A stretch of DNA of 64,000 bases, taken from NCBI GenBank assembly GCA_947172415.1, contig OX359195.1:1240001-1304000 (forward strand), read 5' to 3'. The notes below the pieces were generated by a model that was given only the letters and a program-made list of their open reading frames with translations, was not told the DNA's origin and did not search any database. How positions within the stretch are numbered: the stretch's first letter is position 1; each line of letters starts with the position of its first letter. The position numbers and the translations under genes were made by a program. Below are positions 1 through 12,800 of the stretch, one piece after another. Source of the DNA: Chondrosia reniformis. Its lineage: Eukaryota; Porifera; Demospongiae; Chondrillida; Chondrillidae.

Positions 1-590
1 ATTAGCACACTTGCCTCCACATACTGACGATCTACATAGCAACAAGAAGGATATAGTTTGTGGTATCATTTAAAGCTAGCAACTTCACAACTCATGACTT
101 GTGCAGTGAATGACAACACAAGTGACTCAGACTTGTGCAGTATGTATACACACTAGTGACTGTCACATGTGACTATATTTAGATGTACACTCTCAATGAT
201 ATTCACACAAAACTAACAAGAAGATATTACATTCCATTGACATACACAGTTGACATGACTCACTATTGAAATGTATCGCAAGGTGTTCAAGTCTCTTTGA
301 ATGAAATGAAACAATGTCAGACATCGCTGAAATGAAATGTTCTCTCACTTCAGGTTCAGGTTCCTGTACAGATGTAAAACGTATATTAAACAGTACAGTA
401 TATTACATACATACATATATAAGTTTAAATGTACTTTATATAAGTTTGGTAAACATTTAGAACACAATGAAAGACTACACTTCTGGGTTGGACTGCAAAC
501 ATACCCATTTATCCTCTTGTAGGGTCAGTTTATTTAGTGAACTTTGCAACTTTAGAAAGTCTTGATGTACAACAGACTTTAGCTCTCTCA
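1..590 (-). CDS. NLR1 LRR exons (partial set)
   Basis: Three leucine-rich exons: 590-505 (LKLQSSLNKLTLQ), 363-264 (SKRLEHLAIHF) and the start of a third, 31-1. They align with NLR2 exons at 18938-18838, 18692-18593 and 18432-18242. Introns between them are ordinary and short. The repeats would form the ligand-sensing solenoid. Confidence 0.75.
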
Positions 591-3500
591 CTATAGAAGG
601 AAAGTGATGAGTGTCATCAGTCAAGTTGAATATTCACACTTCAAAGATAATCACAAACTTAAGGTATTAGGAGTAATCAATACACACTGTACTGGATCTA
701 TTAATTTATAACTTCTTCTATATATGGCATGTCTACAGTCTACAAAGGTGTTTTATTAACACAATATCAACTCACCTGTAATTGTGACTTCTTCCAAATA
801 AGTCACTTTTTCAGATATTTGCTGAATAAAGGAATCAGTACGTTTTGTATCATAAAAAAGCCAAAAAATCTCAACTGGGTTTCTAACTGACAGTCGTTTG
901 ATGTGTCTGCTGATGGTCATCAGGTATGCTAAACTGTTGAGCTGTTGGGAACTGAGATCGCTAATATCAGCATCACTGGAATACTCCATGAACCTTTGAC
1001 ACAGTTCTTCATTTCTGCTCTCTGCTACAACTGTACCAATCTCAGTGAAAGGGGTCCCTTTAGCAAACCTGTGATCATTGGTAAACTCAAGAGGCTCAAA
1101 CAAGAGGTCTCTCACAGCATCATTCTCTAGTCCTCCAATGCCGCAGAAGAAAAGGAATGGCATCTCGTAGTTGGAGTCTGATAAGACAAATTCTCCTCTT
1201 TTGTTGTACCCAAGAACAAGTCTCTCTTTCCAGAACTTTCCCTGTTCCTCGGCAGGTAACTGCTTGACTGCACAAGCTGCAAGAAATTCTTGAACTGTTC
1301 TGTGAAGAAAGTGGTACGATCCAGTGACTCCACCAAAGGCACTTCGATAAGAGATGCAGTTCATTAAACCAAAATGATCATCTTCTGACAGCTTCAGATT
1401 GTGGAAAATGATGTCATCTTTCTTCACACCATCCAAGGCAAGTTGACTCAGTTTGGTCAAACGGGGACAGAGTCGCAGGACATCCTCAAAACTGCCAATT
1501 TCCATTTTCACTCCATTCTTCTCAAAGTGTCGCTTCACAGTGAGGCAGATGATGCTTTTAAATAGATCACTGATTGTATCGGGAGGGGCATCAAGGACAT
1601 CATTGACATAACATGTCATCAGCAGGATCAGAGGGATGAAGCACATGGCTTTGATTCGAGGCATGGTAGAGTTCAGCCTTGCTAGTAAAGCATCAGCTAC
1701 AGAACTAGATGACTCTCCGTAGTACTTTCTAATGAACTGCTCAATCTCTTCCTCTTCAAATCCACTCACCTCAATGCGTCTGTCTATTTTGTCGTGTAGA
1801 GGGGCTGATGCTCGTGGTCGGGATGTGATGATGAAGGATGACTGGGGGAGGGTCTTGCCATTTAGAATGTCTGCAACCAGAGATATCTCCTGTAGCTCTT
1901 CAGGGAACTCATCGTAGCCATCCATGATGAACAGTGTGTCCTTTCCCTTGTTGGCTGTGATGTACCGACTCAAGGTGGACACATCTTCTTCATCAAAACT
2001 TGCTCCAACATCACTGGTACAGCTACGAACTAGGTCCTCTACACTCAGTGAGGTCTCAGAAGGGAGACCTCGGAGTACTACACGAATGACTAGCTTGTAT
2101 TCACTGGCAAATGTACCCTCAGCAAACTTGTAGCACAGCTGTTTGGTCAGAGTGGACTTGCCTATACCAGGCTCTCCTTCCAGCAGGATGCGTTTCCTTG
2201 GAGGTCGCACAGGCTTGTACTCCAAGATCTCCTGCAGGCTGATTGGTCCTTCCTTGAAAGGCTCCCTTCTGTGTGGTGTGGAAGAGGCAAGTTTCACAGC
2301 TGCAGCATCTTCTGCTCTTCTCGGTTTCAGATCAGAGGGATTGACCAAGTGAAGTCTAACAAATCCCATCTCAGCTAGTTTCAGTAGCCAGTGGTCAGCT
2401 ATGACGGGACCTCTATAGAGTGATTTGAGGCTCTGAATGGCTTTCTCCTATAAAGTGTTACAGATATAAAAATGCATATAATATAACAAGAAATTCTCCT
2501 GTTTTGATATTAATTACAAGTTACAGTACATACATACCATGTGTAATATTAATTAACAGTATACGTATAGCACATGTAATACGTATATGTACTAATTACA
2601 TACATGTAAACGTACAATGTTAGAGGTCTGGTTGGTGTCTGTAGTCATTGGATCTTTGGACTGACTGGTGGATGGACCTACCAACCATGTAGAACAGAAA
2701 TTAAAGTGATTGAGTAAATATAAAACACTAATAAAATATATATTATGAGATGAGAATGAATTCTTGTGGTTTATGATATCATAAATTTTCGGCATAGATA
2801 ATAGTAAGACTAAATACACACAAACATATCTTCTAAAGATTGTAACTTGATATATAAATGACCACACCCACACCTATATCCTCACCTTGTAGAAACTGGT
2901 CAATCAGTTGAGCTAGTTCTTGATGTCCGTCATGTGTAGTGTCATCCTTCAGTGCTGCAGAGAGAGCTCCAAGTTTCCTTGTAGAAGGGTCTCCATCCAA
3001 GAGACTGTACAGGAACCTGTTAGCATCCTCCAACTGGGGACAAGCTTGAAGTCTCTGGAACTCTCCAACTGAAATGACATTAGCTGCTCTCAGAGAAGCA
3101 CCAACTCTTTTGAAATCACATCTCCCAAGAAATGAATGGACAGTCTCACTGAGGAACTCTCTAACAACACCTACATACATTCATTGGTAAATAAATAAAT
3201 ATATTGATTGACCAGAACCTGAACATTTTAATAAGTTATACAACTGTTTGACTCTTGCAAATGTACTACTAAACCCCTCTCTATTGATTCATCCTCCCTC
3301 AGCTTCCTAAGTGCTCTCTCTGTGCTTTACTCAGGTTGGACTTGGGCTTGTGTTCCAACAGAAGACGATGCTGAGGGGTCTACTCACAAGAGTGAAGGGA
3401 CAGCAGAAGCACATGGACAAGGGTGTGGTGTACCAGATTGCTTGTTCACAGTGTGATGAGGTTTACATCGGTGAAACAGGACGACCTTTGAAGAGCAGGA

Positions 3501-5294
3501 TCAGTAAACACAAAAGAGCAGTGGCCACGGGTGATGTACGAAACGCCAACGCTGCCCATTGGATGAAGACAAGCCACAACATGGACTGGGGGTCAGCACA
3601 CGTGGTGGACAGGTCAAATCGGTGGAGGGAGAGGAAGATCAAGGAGAGTGTGTACATAAGGACCAGGAAGACGTACAACCTGGACTCTGGGTCTTCTCTA
3701 AGCCCAGTGTGGAACTCCCTGATTGGTCATCGACAGGTGTAACGTGATGTATGATTGGTTCACATTGTGTACTATTGTACTGTACTGTATTGTACTGTGT
3801 ACTATTCTATTCACTTCCTACCTCATTAGTTGTGTATGACACACGTATGCCACCCTGACACAATTCATTGCCCGTTGCATGCATGAGTATATAAGTTGAC
3901 ATTTTCTCTTTTTGTACTGTATGCCTGATGAAGCCCATGAAGGGCGAAACGTTGCATTAAAGTGATCTATACGTGATTTGTTGGCGTGCTTGATCGTCCA
4001 AAGAAAGCGTTCTACTATTAATTTCAGCATGCTGAATAACTTCCATTACACTCTCTCTCTATTCTCTGAGCATTTTAGAGAATACTGCCTAGGTATATAC
4101 GTAGGAATACTGCCTGGTGTTAATGCCTTTTGGATAGTCAAAAACTCACTAGAAGTCCTAGATAGTCCTAGGTCTACACATGCACTGTAAAAAGGTGGTT
4201 GTCATAACCCACCATAGTGCTGGTGCTGGCTTCCCACTACTGCTAAATTACCACTGCATGGTATAATAGTGTGTTTAGGCTATAGACACTCAAAATAATG
4301 GTGTTGCAGAGGTGTGTCCTTTTTAAGCACATTAAGTAAGAGTGAAAAAAGAATGTAAACACCCTATATAGTATAGTTTAGTAAAGAAAGTAGGGTGGAG
4401 GCACAACTGGCTGTCTAGAATATTCTTTCTCTGCCTCTCGTAAAGAAAGTAATGGTATTAGATTACTCGTGTTAATCACTCACTTCCAGCTTGCTCCTCA
4501 TCTAAACGACGTGTCCTGTCCTGATGTGTCACTGCAGTTTGACTGACTTGTGGTTCTGTCTGGTCTGCAGTTTGACTGACTTGTGGTTCTGTCTGATCTG
4601 CAGTTTGACTGACTTGTGGTTCTGTTTGGGATAACTCTGATGACTCACATTCTCCTAATAAAGTAAAGAACATTCTATTCATATCACTTGCACTTCTCCT
4701 TTTTACATTCTCAAATAAATATGGTGGTTAGATAGTGGTCTGGCCAATGGAGAACCAACTCAGTATATAAGATCTATATGGTAGAACTAGCTCTGTTCAT
4801 TCTGCATGTTTATCACTATATGTAGAACTATATGTGTACGTAGTTCTATATACTGACACTTCAGTGGTTAAATTGGTAAAACTGACATTCACTCTCACAT
4901 TCACATTGAACTATTACATACACACATGAAGGAATGAACCAATTTGGATGCAAACAGTAAAGTCATAGTATTAAGAGGTTATCATTGTCAGTAATATTAT
5001 CTGGTTTGATCAATCAGTAGTCGAACAGCACAATCGACAGTCAGTCGATGGCTATATCCTGACTAGAATGTACTTAATTTAACTATCCTTAGCCTCTTGA
5101 TGTAGAAAAGCGGTGCATGGATTAGATTATAAGTTGGAGACACAAGTGAATGTCTAGAATATTCTTTATGTTTCCTTAGCTCTCTAGCTAGATAGGAAAG
5201 TAATGGTTTAGTGTAATCGCTCACTTTCAGCTTGCTCCTCCTCTAAACGAGGTGTCACTGGTGAAGGACGTACAAAATCTAGCACATTTCCCAT
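1..5294 (-). CDS. NLR1: CARD-NACHT-LRR receptor, 3' part cut by window edge
   Basis: NOD-like receptor, expected to be a cytoplasmic innate-immune sensor. Coding exons read on the minus strand: 5294-5225 (starts MGNVLDF), 4654-4484, 3170-2886 (CARD-like), 2677-2616, 2447-776 (NACHT), 590-505, 363-264, and 31-1 which continues outside the window. All junctions are GT-AG and keep phase (1,1,1,0,1,0,1). Walker A GEPGIGKST and Walker B LFIMDGYDEF are intact and I saw no stop codon in the modelled frame. The first ATG lies directly after a splice acceptor, so a noncoding first exon ending near 5671 is inferred. Family assignment is firm; the exact start is moderately supported. The LRR end is missing only because the window stops. 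Confidence 0.88.
776..2447 (-). CDS. NLR1 NACHT exon
   Basis: One 1672-nt exon. It contains Walker A GEPGIGKSTLTKQ, an arginine-bearing VVLRGLPS strand, Walker B LFIMDGYDEFPEE, the sensor-1 strand SSFIITSRPRAS, the PLILLMTCYV helix typical of NACHT proteins, and the winged-helix signature FLHRTVQEFLAA. Catalytic Lys and the Asp/Glu of Walker B are present, so ATP binding is expected. Compared with NLR2 and NLR3 (both 1645 nt) it has 27 extra nt near the C-terminal end, around EIFWLFYDTK. Confidence 0.93.
2616..2677 (-). CDS. NLR1 linker exon
   Basis: A 62-nt exon encoding a Ser/Thr-rich linker (PSTSQSKDPM...TSNI) between the CARD-like and NACHT parts, phase 1 to 0. A near-identical exon sits in NLR2 at 20993-20932; NLR3 uses an unrelated one. 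Confidence 0.7.
2886..3170 (-). CDS. NLR1 CARD-like domain exon
   Basis: A 285-nt symmetric phase-1 exon encoding one helical bundle: VVREFLSETV, then a block with RAANVIS, DANRFLYSLLDGDP and a C-terminal QELAQLIDQFL helix. Spacing and hydrophobic pattern fit the CARD branch of the death-fold superfamily. It is clearly homologous to the first exon of NLR2 (23048-22739), which shares LRAANVIS and SFLYSLLEGDP. A DEATH or DED assignment cannot be excluded without a profile search. Confidence 0.7.
3330..3990 (+). mobile_element. 5'-truncated Penelope-like retroelement (GIY-YIG end)
   Basis: An open frame ending at 3742 encodes a GIY-YIG endonuclease module: KGVVYQIACSQCDEVYIGET followed by GRPLKSRISKHKRA, a His in AAHW and a C-terminal WNSL motif. 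This is the usual C-terminal domain of Penelope-like elements; the reverse transcriptase is absent, so the copy is 5' truncated. A 3' tail with a hammerhead-like core follows at 3925-3950. It lies in an NLR1 intron on the opposite strand. A GIY-YIG host protein is less likely because the protein starts abruptly. Confidence 0.8.
3925..3950 (+). ncRNA. Hammerhead-like core in the Penelope 3' tail
   Basis: CTGATGA, then a GCCC/GGGC stem, then GAAAC: the order of conserved core boxes and stem II of a hammerhead ribozyme. Penelope-like elements are known to carry minimal hammerheads. I could not draw a convincing stem III with the required NUH cleavage site, so activity is doubtful. Confidence 0.4.
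4484..4654 (-). CDS. NLR1 spacer exon with Q/T repeats
   Basis: A 171-nt exon, phase 1 to phase 1. It contains three copies of an 11-residue repeat like TEPQVSQTADQ and ends in a DEEQAG tail like the leader exon. The equivalent NLR2 exon (22216-22148) is 69 nt with little more than one repeat, so the spacer varies in length in whole codons. It likely separates the N-terminal part from the CARD-like domain. Confidence 0.6.
5225..5294 (-). CDS. NLR1 first coding exon (basic/acidic leader)
   Basis: Short exon that starts MGNVLDFVRPSP and ends in an acidic EEEQAE stretch, with donor GTGAGC in phase 1. The same exon type recurs at 44771-44678 in NLR3 and, without its ATG, at 27189-27111. It has no recognisable domain and probably forms a flexible N-terminal leader. 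Confidence 0.65.
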
Positions 5295-5669
5295 AACTAT
5301 AACATAAAGAAGTGAGAACACGAGTAAAGTAAATAAAGATCAGGTTATATATATAGTTAACCACCCACACTCTACTGAGTAGCAGTCCATTTATAAACAT
5401 TACTTATATCCAAGCTTGTCTCAGATTAGAACAGTTTGTCAAATAAACTTTTAGAGATCGGCCGCGCAGCTAGTATAGCTAAGTGTCAGAGACGGTTAGC
5501 TACTATTCCACTTACACGCAGGATTATCTATTAAGCTTTGAAAGCAATTGTTAACTGTCGAATGGAATGACAATTAGAAATGGGTCTAGTTCCACAACCT
5601 ATCAGTCTATCTGGTTTCTACAGTCAAAATGGCTACCTGATTGGACTAGAATGTACTTGATTCAACTAA

Positions 5670-6100
5670 CCTTCAACTCAACCAAAACGAGATCTCGTCC
5701 TTGCGAACAGAGACACGCCAATGTTCAGTTCAGGATATAAGAAGACGATGTCTAAGAATGTCAAGTCAGAGACCTTATTCGACGATTATACGTACATACA
5801 GTCTAAAGGTGGAAGGGCGTATATAGGCCTACTTACGGAGGGCGTAGACACGGGGATTCCCCTCGGCTGACCTCAAAGCATATAGGGACAAGATGAGTAC
5901 GTGGAGGTAGGAACGGACGTAAACACCAGTAACTGGAACATTAGTTGAGAGTTTCCTAAAGTTCACAGACGAAGTTGGCGCTAGTGTTTGGTTTCGAGTC
6001 TTCTTCACTAAGGGCGGGATATGCTGAAGAAGATATGCCTCAACAGTTAGCTACTCGCATTATTTACATATATATGTCACGTGACTTGGAGCAATAGTGG
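5670..6100 (-). promoter_or_regulatory. NLR1 upstream block with kappaB and CLEAR-type sites
   Basis: Block upstream of NLR1 that is conserved in four places in the window (also about 23190-23560, 27261-27670, and 45116-45243 plus 48403-48680). A splice donor (GAAG|gttagt on the minus strand, exon end 5671) marks a likely 5' untranslated exon. GGGGATTCCCC at 5852-5862 is a perfect NF-kappaB consensus. GTCACGTGAC at 6076-6085 is a perfect E-box palindrome of the CLEAR/M-box type bound by TFEB/MITF. Function is inferred from motif identity and conservation only. Confidence 0.6.
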
Positions 6101-6352
6101 CTGGACTGAACCAAGTATACATTATGCACGAGTTCTCTTCTCTTATATATGTTATCAAACTTTTTCCTATAGCTACCAAACAGATTTAATAACTATTCCA
6201 TAACAAGCCATAATAAGGTAGATAGACGTGTCTTGTGTGTATACTTATATACTGTATTAGTCTTTAAGGGTTAAAGGTATTGATGATAAATGTGGAAATG
6301 AGTTGGGTCTTGAGTATCGGCTTGTTCTGATAAGAGAATCACCACTAATTAG

Positions 6353-6433
6353 TTCAATTCAATTCAATTCAATAAGCATTATTTAGACTGGGGAGCCTCT
6401 TAGCCATTGGCTACTTTACAGTGGTCCCAGATG
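6353..6433 (-). mobile_element. Short retroposon tail insertion
   Basis: An 81-bp insertion flanked by the 6-bp duplication AATTAG (6347-6352 and 6434-6439); the matching place in copy C (near 48918) has a single AATTAG. On the minus strand it ends in a short (TTGAA)n tract, as LINE or SINE 3' tails do. Family not recognised. Confidence 0.6.
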
Positions 6434-6812
6434 AATTAGTGAATGAAGATTACAAATATTTTGTAGTTAGTATAAGAGGAGAAACATGAAGGAAGCATTA
6501 CTATGACAATTGTAGCTTACCTTGTCCATGTAAGTGAAAAGTATATCCACTTTATTCTTCAAAGAGCCAGTTACTAGGCAACCGTTGACGTGGAGCTTCT
6601 GAATGTGTGTCATTAAAATCATTATTATTCTTATCGCCTAAGACTGTTAAGTGTGTGTGTACTGGAGGGGAATGACTCTGTATATATAGAGCAGAATTAT
6701 CTATTCAAGCACCAATGCTTGCTGCTACTTCTCTGAAGTGGAGCAGTAGTTGCTCCTTGATATTTTACCTGTTTTTAAAGCAATTTTTCTCTTGTACGTA
6801 TCTCAACTATAG

Positions 6813-9800
6813 AATCGGCTGTAGGAGGAAAATGGCAAAAACTTGAAAGCCATTCTGCCAACCCACTTCTAGGAATGATGAGTGGTTACCATAGCGATGA
6901 GGAAGGGGAAGCTGTTCAAGAAGAGGTCAGTAATAGAGTGGGCGTGTCCAACAGTGATCCCTCAAATGATACGAAACAAAAGTCAGTTGGAAAATCATTA
7001 ACCTCAATGGACACACAAATGGAAGACTTTTTGAAGGTACTGTATTATACTGTAGTGTTGTTTGTACTCATAGCAATATATACAGTGGAATCTCATTATA
7101 GTGAAGCTAAACGGAGAACAAGTATGTTACTAAATATAATACCGTACCGCCGGAAATATTGGTGGGAAGAATATTTTAGACATATTTAAATATTAGTGGT
7201 TACCAACGTTACAATAGATAACGTCACTATGATGCAATAATATTGATGGATCACAATTTGGCGATTGTGTGAAAATCACCAAATCGTTAAAATATGAAAT
7301 AAGAAAATCAATAGCCAATTTTTAATAATAATAATAGTAATAATAGTAATACATAGTATATACGTATATATAATTAATAAACATTATTTGTACTGTACAT
7401 AAGTATTATAGATCCATTTGTATCAATCTTTTCCCTTGAGGAAATGTGTGGTTCATTTCCTAACTGTACAAGGATACATATCTTTATATAACCACGAACT
7501 GATGTGAATCATAAGGATACATCAATTATGGTTTAGCAGCATTCACAATGATGGTTTTCCTCTTTGAGTTTGTCTTCCCTCTTCAAAAAAAGAACTAGTT
7601 TGTCCTCTTATAATATCTTATAATATAAAAGGAAAAGATTGTGAGGTTTAAATCAAGTTGACTTCCTCAAATTGCAAGATTAGTTCAGCACTGTATTAAT
7701 GTAATATGTATACCATGATATACTTATCGCTTGCTTTCTTTACGCCCACAAAGAGCTGTTTCTAGGAATTACTTCACCAATGACCAGTGAGCACTGCAGT
7801 TTTCTGAATAATATTAGCTCATCTAATACATTGTTGATTGAAATCACTAATGTTTAGAAAACAAAAATTGTTGTAGCATGAATTACAAATTAACAAAAGG
7901 AATTTTAATAAATATATCTTTTAGAACTGTTGTTCTTATTGAAAACATGAATAATTACTAGTTATTACACCTACCAGCCAAGTGACCAAAGTCCTATCTT
8001 GGTTGGTGGACTGAAGTGCCATTAAAAGGCAGCCAGTGGTCATGAATCTCCAAGTCATCCAATATAGAAATAGTCTTAAAAACCACAGACATCTGTTTCT
8101 CCTTCATTGGATTCTTATTGTTTTGATAAAATTGGTTCCTCTGTACCTCCCTTTACAGAATTTTAAGTAGTGTTATGTGTTGTGTGACAGCCAATGGTCA
8201 TATGTGGATGTAACTGGCAGATGATATAATGAGTAGTAAATATTTGTGTAAATTGTACTGCACTTGTAGTCTATTTGAATGACTACAGTGCTTACATAAG
8301 AGGAGGTGCAGGTGGTATTTCTATATCACATGATAAAGTTGTTGTTACTGTTGCGTATCCATCTGGTCAGATTGTGTAATGGAAGTGGTTCTCAGGAAGT
8401 TGTGTAGGGTGCAGTAGCTGTACAGTTCTGTTTACAACTGAGAGAGAAGCTATTAACAAAGATGAGTTAAGGATGATTATAGAGAGGTGGTGGATTGGAG
8501 AGGTGGTGGATTGGAGAGGTGGTGGATTGGAGAGGTGTTGGATTGAAGAGGTGGTGTTTCCATTTATCTTTAAAAATGTTCATCTTAAATTCCTTTTGAG
8601 CATCTACTTTTTGATGTGAATTAACTTCTTGTTGGAACCAGGGGGTCGTCTTCACCAATTGTCTTTATATGTTCAAAAGAGACAGATAGACCCTTTTAAG
8701 ATAAGTTAGAAGAAACCTTATGTCTTCATTCATCCTACTTTACTTGATTGGAGATAAATGGTGGATTTTTAGAGTTAAATTGGGAAGGATTTGATAGCTA
8801 AGTTGTTGGATTAAAGGTTAAAATTAAATACATCTCCATTCATCCTACTTTAGTCCTGAGGTGTATCTCAAACTTTCCTCCAAAGCTCTCTTTTCCTCTA
8901 GGAGAGAGGTTTGGTCAAGAAATGTAAGACTAACTGTGTTAGCATGCAGACATTTAGTGACAAGGAAAAACAGAGCTAATTGGTCTGAGAAATGAATTAG
9001 CTCTTATTAATGAAGTTAGTATAAGGTCTAGTGCTGGGTGTAAAATGAAATAAAGATCAAGTAATCTGGAAAGAAAACTTGAGAACAATCCCATTGTATA
9101 GGATTAACCTGTGCCTCTGGTCCATTAGAATACATATAGACATGTAGCACTTCCTGTGGCCTCTTACAGTTTCTGGTCCATTACCTGTAGCCTATGATTA
9201 AGTGTCAAGTGCATCTGCAGTGATGAAGTGTGATTGTAATGATTATACTCCTACTGCTACTATATACTACTATACTACTATACTGCTATACTACTATATA
9301 TACTACTATACTACTATACTACTACTACTACTATACTACTATACTACTATACTACTATACTACTACTACTATACTACTATACTGCTATACTACTATACTA
9401 CTATACTGCTATACTACTATACTACTATACTACTATACTACTATACTACTATACTGCTATACTACTATACTACTATATACTACTATACTACTATACTACT
9501 ATACTGCTATACTACTATACTGCTATACTACTATACTACTATACTACTATACTACTATACTACTATACTACTATACTACTATACTACTATACTACTATAC
9601 TACTATACTACTATACTACTATACTACTATACTACTATACTACTATACTACTATACTACTATACTATTATACTACTATACTACTATACTACTATACTACT
9701 ATACTACTATACTACTATACTACTATACTACTATACTACTATACTACTATACTACTATACTACTATACTACTATACTGCTATACTACTATACTACTATAC

Positions 9801-12800
9801 TACTATACTACTATATACTACTATACTACTATACTACTATACTACTATACTACTATACTACTATACTACTATACTACTATACTACTATACTACTATACTA
9901 CTACTACTATACTACTATACTACTATACTACTATACTACTATACTATACTTGTGGTGGAATGTGAATCTGTTTGATACATTTCTGATACATTTCTGTTAA
10001 TCAAGTGCTAGATTTTATGAATAATGGATTTTTATGTCTTCCTGTGTATATAATTTATTAAATGTACAATTGCTTTTTAAATTTATTCTTTGTCTTGTTG
10101 TCTGTGGTCTTGTGTGATGATTTGGCCATGCCATCTGTAACTGGCCAGGAGACAGTTATTACAGCTTCTGTCTCATTGGACCCCAGTTATGGCTTTATCG
10201 GAAATGATTCGGAATTCCTCTCTAGATACAAATGTAAACTTTCAGCCGTTTAATCTCTCCACCTCTCCATGGAGACCACCAGTTTGGTCACGAATGACAT
10301 GTTCCTGTACATGATTGTATCCGTGGTTACCTAGCAACGGCCACCTCTACAAGTGGCCTCAAAGACCAGTAGTGCCCTTTGAAACATTTGAAATATTTCC
10401 TCATGAAGATCCAGTGGATGAAAGTGTGGCTATGTCTTGTGAGCGTACATAAATTTAGGTAGTACTAGAGGGTCACAAAGAGATGGAGAATCCGTAAATG
10501 TGTTTCTCTCACTCTACCAGACTCTGATTTTCAACATGAGAACACTTGTGGTTAAAGTATCTAGTTAATGTCTGACAGCTTTCCCATAATCTACTAGGAA
10601 AGTAACCCTCATTGCTGTACAGCTATATCATCATTCAATCACATCCAGTATTATATAATTTAAAAACTCATCATCCCAGGAGGGAACTGAGTTTCCACGT
10701 AATATTGATGGAAGCTAATGTTTTATTGTATTGGAGGTGGAGTATCTAGATTGGCTATCCTTACCTCTAGGTTGTACAATTTAAGAATGGTATTTAGCTT
10801 AGGGAAAATATCTCCCAAACTGCACCCGTTGATATCATTGTTAAGTCAGTGAGTGGTTTGTCCTATTGTTTCATGTGACTGTTCATGTGACTGTCAGCTG
10901 ACTGTCAGCTGACTCTCCATGGGTACATTGCTCAAAAAGGACTAGTTTCAGTAACTTGTGGTGCCACCATTTTTATTTTAGTACATCATTATCATTGTTG
11001 TGGTTCCAATCACTTGGACCATCTTGTTTAGAATTTCCAGCAATCTTGTTTACTTTTGCCTACTTTATGACCACCTGATTGAGCAATTGTTCATTTAATG
11101 TGAATGAAATATTGCAATGATTCTTTTCATGTTTGTTCTCCTCAGGCTATCAGCACACTGGAGTCTGACAATGCTCCACCCTCCTCCCCAGTCAGGGAGA
11201 CCTCTGACGACAAGAGGGAGGAGAGGGAGGAGAGGGACCACGTGAGAACTGAAGGAGAATCTACTGAAAACATTCCTGTTAATTCCAACCAAATGGAGGA
11301 ATCCTCAAGGTACATATACGTACGTATATTATCAAAAATATTGTAATTTTGCAGGACCTGCTCACAAATCCATGTCTGTGGAAACAGCTATCCTTTTTAA
11401 AATAATTTTATGTCTGTCCGTCCGTCTGTCTATCCGTCTTTCCGTCTGTCTATTCGTCTGCTTGTCTCTCTCTCTGTCTGTCTGTCTGTCTGTCTATGAT
11501 AGCTCTTAGTTCTTACAATTCATACTCGATCGCCCAAACATAGAAGTGATGTGTATAGTTAAGTTTCAGTATGCCACTTCTGCAATGTTAGTTACTTTTT
11601 CTAGATGTGCCAATCACTGTTATAGTGCCATCCCTACTTCTAACTTTGAATGTTTTTATTTAACTTCTTTATTACCTGTAGTCAAGATGAATATTAATAT
11701 AGTTGTGGTTGGCATATCTTTATTACCTGTAGTCAAGATGAATATTAATATAGTTGTGGTTGGCATATCTTTATTACCTATAGTCAAGATGAATGGCAGA
11801 TGTGCACTGATCAAAACTCTGGCTATACCTATTACTGGAATACTGTCACTAACAATGTATCCTGGACACTCCCACAAGGGGTCACGCACACCAACCTACA
11901 GGACAAGGACACTTCTAACATTGATATGAGTGTGAGTGAAGAGAACACTGGTGAAGTTGTGTATGGCCCAACCATCCTGGAGGAGGCGGAGTCAGGTGTC
12001 CCCTCCCCCTCCCCATGCACGGCAGAGATACAGGAGGAGGCTGATCTCCAGGAGAATGTAGATCCTGAGGAAGTTGACAAGACTGGTACCACTCTGAAAT
12101 TGGATATGCAAAATGGAAATGGGAGTGAGGATTCAGAAGCCAATCAAGATGGAGTCAGTTTAGTGGGATATGTTCCTTCAGAATCAGACGAGTCGGACAT
12201 TGATAACATGCTTGACAGTGCACTGGAGGCTATTCTGGAGGAGGGACCACGCAACGGAGACACACTGCCAACCAGTCAGAAACCAATCACAGAAGCTGGT
12301 CCAGATAGTCCTTTAGCTAAAAAGACAAGAATAGCAGACAATTTAGAAGATGAAGAAAGTGTTACTAGAGATGATAGCAGTAAAGATGATGTTGATGGTA
12401 TGGAAGTGGGTGTGACTGGTGATAAAGAGGGAGTGGCTAACTTGAAGCCCAACAATGGAAGTAATCGTCCTCAACTGCAAGATTGTTCGGAGGAGGAGAA
12501 CTTGTGTAATCCCAATCTTGCTAAGGTATGCATTGATTGAGGTATGCATAGATATGTAATGGATTCATAAGATTGCGTAATTCTATATATTATATATACA
12601 TATGTACACTTTCTTTGAGATGGTTCATCTTTTAGTCTTTTGAATGTCTAGAGATGCAGTCAGTTCTTTTAGAATCAAACGTTTTTACCCTGGCGATCTT
12701 CTTCAGTCACTTTCTCTTGAAATGTTCAAAAGACTAAAGATGGTCATATAGCAATTGCTTCTTCGTGTTTTTCCTCTCTACTGTATTAGGAGACTACAGA

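Larger units (their letters stand above)
7040..9200. other. FNBP4-A intron 1, left part: no gene seen
   Basis: Non-coding by inspection. It holds an AAT/AGT microsatellite near 7320-7360, an interspersed repeat at 7970-8110, a 16-bp minisatellite near 8480-8555 and one unit of the 56-bp repeat near 9115-9170 that is amplified in copy C. The rest aligns with copy C intron 1 but shows no open frame under constraint. Confidence 0.6.

Noticed and set aside
1127-2352. Several open frames antisense or out of frame to the NACHT exon
   Set aside because: They are shadows of the NACHT reading frame and recur at the same place in all three NLRs.
9202-10000. Two long overlapping frames rich in Tyr, Thr, Ile and Leu
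   Set aside because: They are translations of the TACTATAC octamer array in two frames, with no coding signal outside it.
11656-12143. Minus-strand frames over the FNBP4 WW1 exon and 51-bp satellite
   Set aside because: Explained by the repeat unit length (51, a multiple of 3) and the WW1 coding strand.
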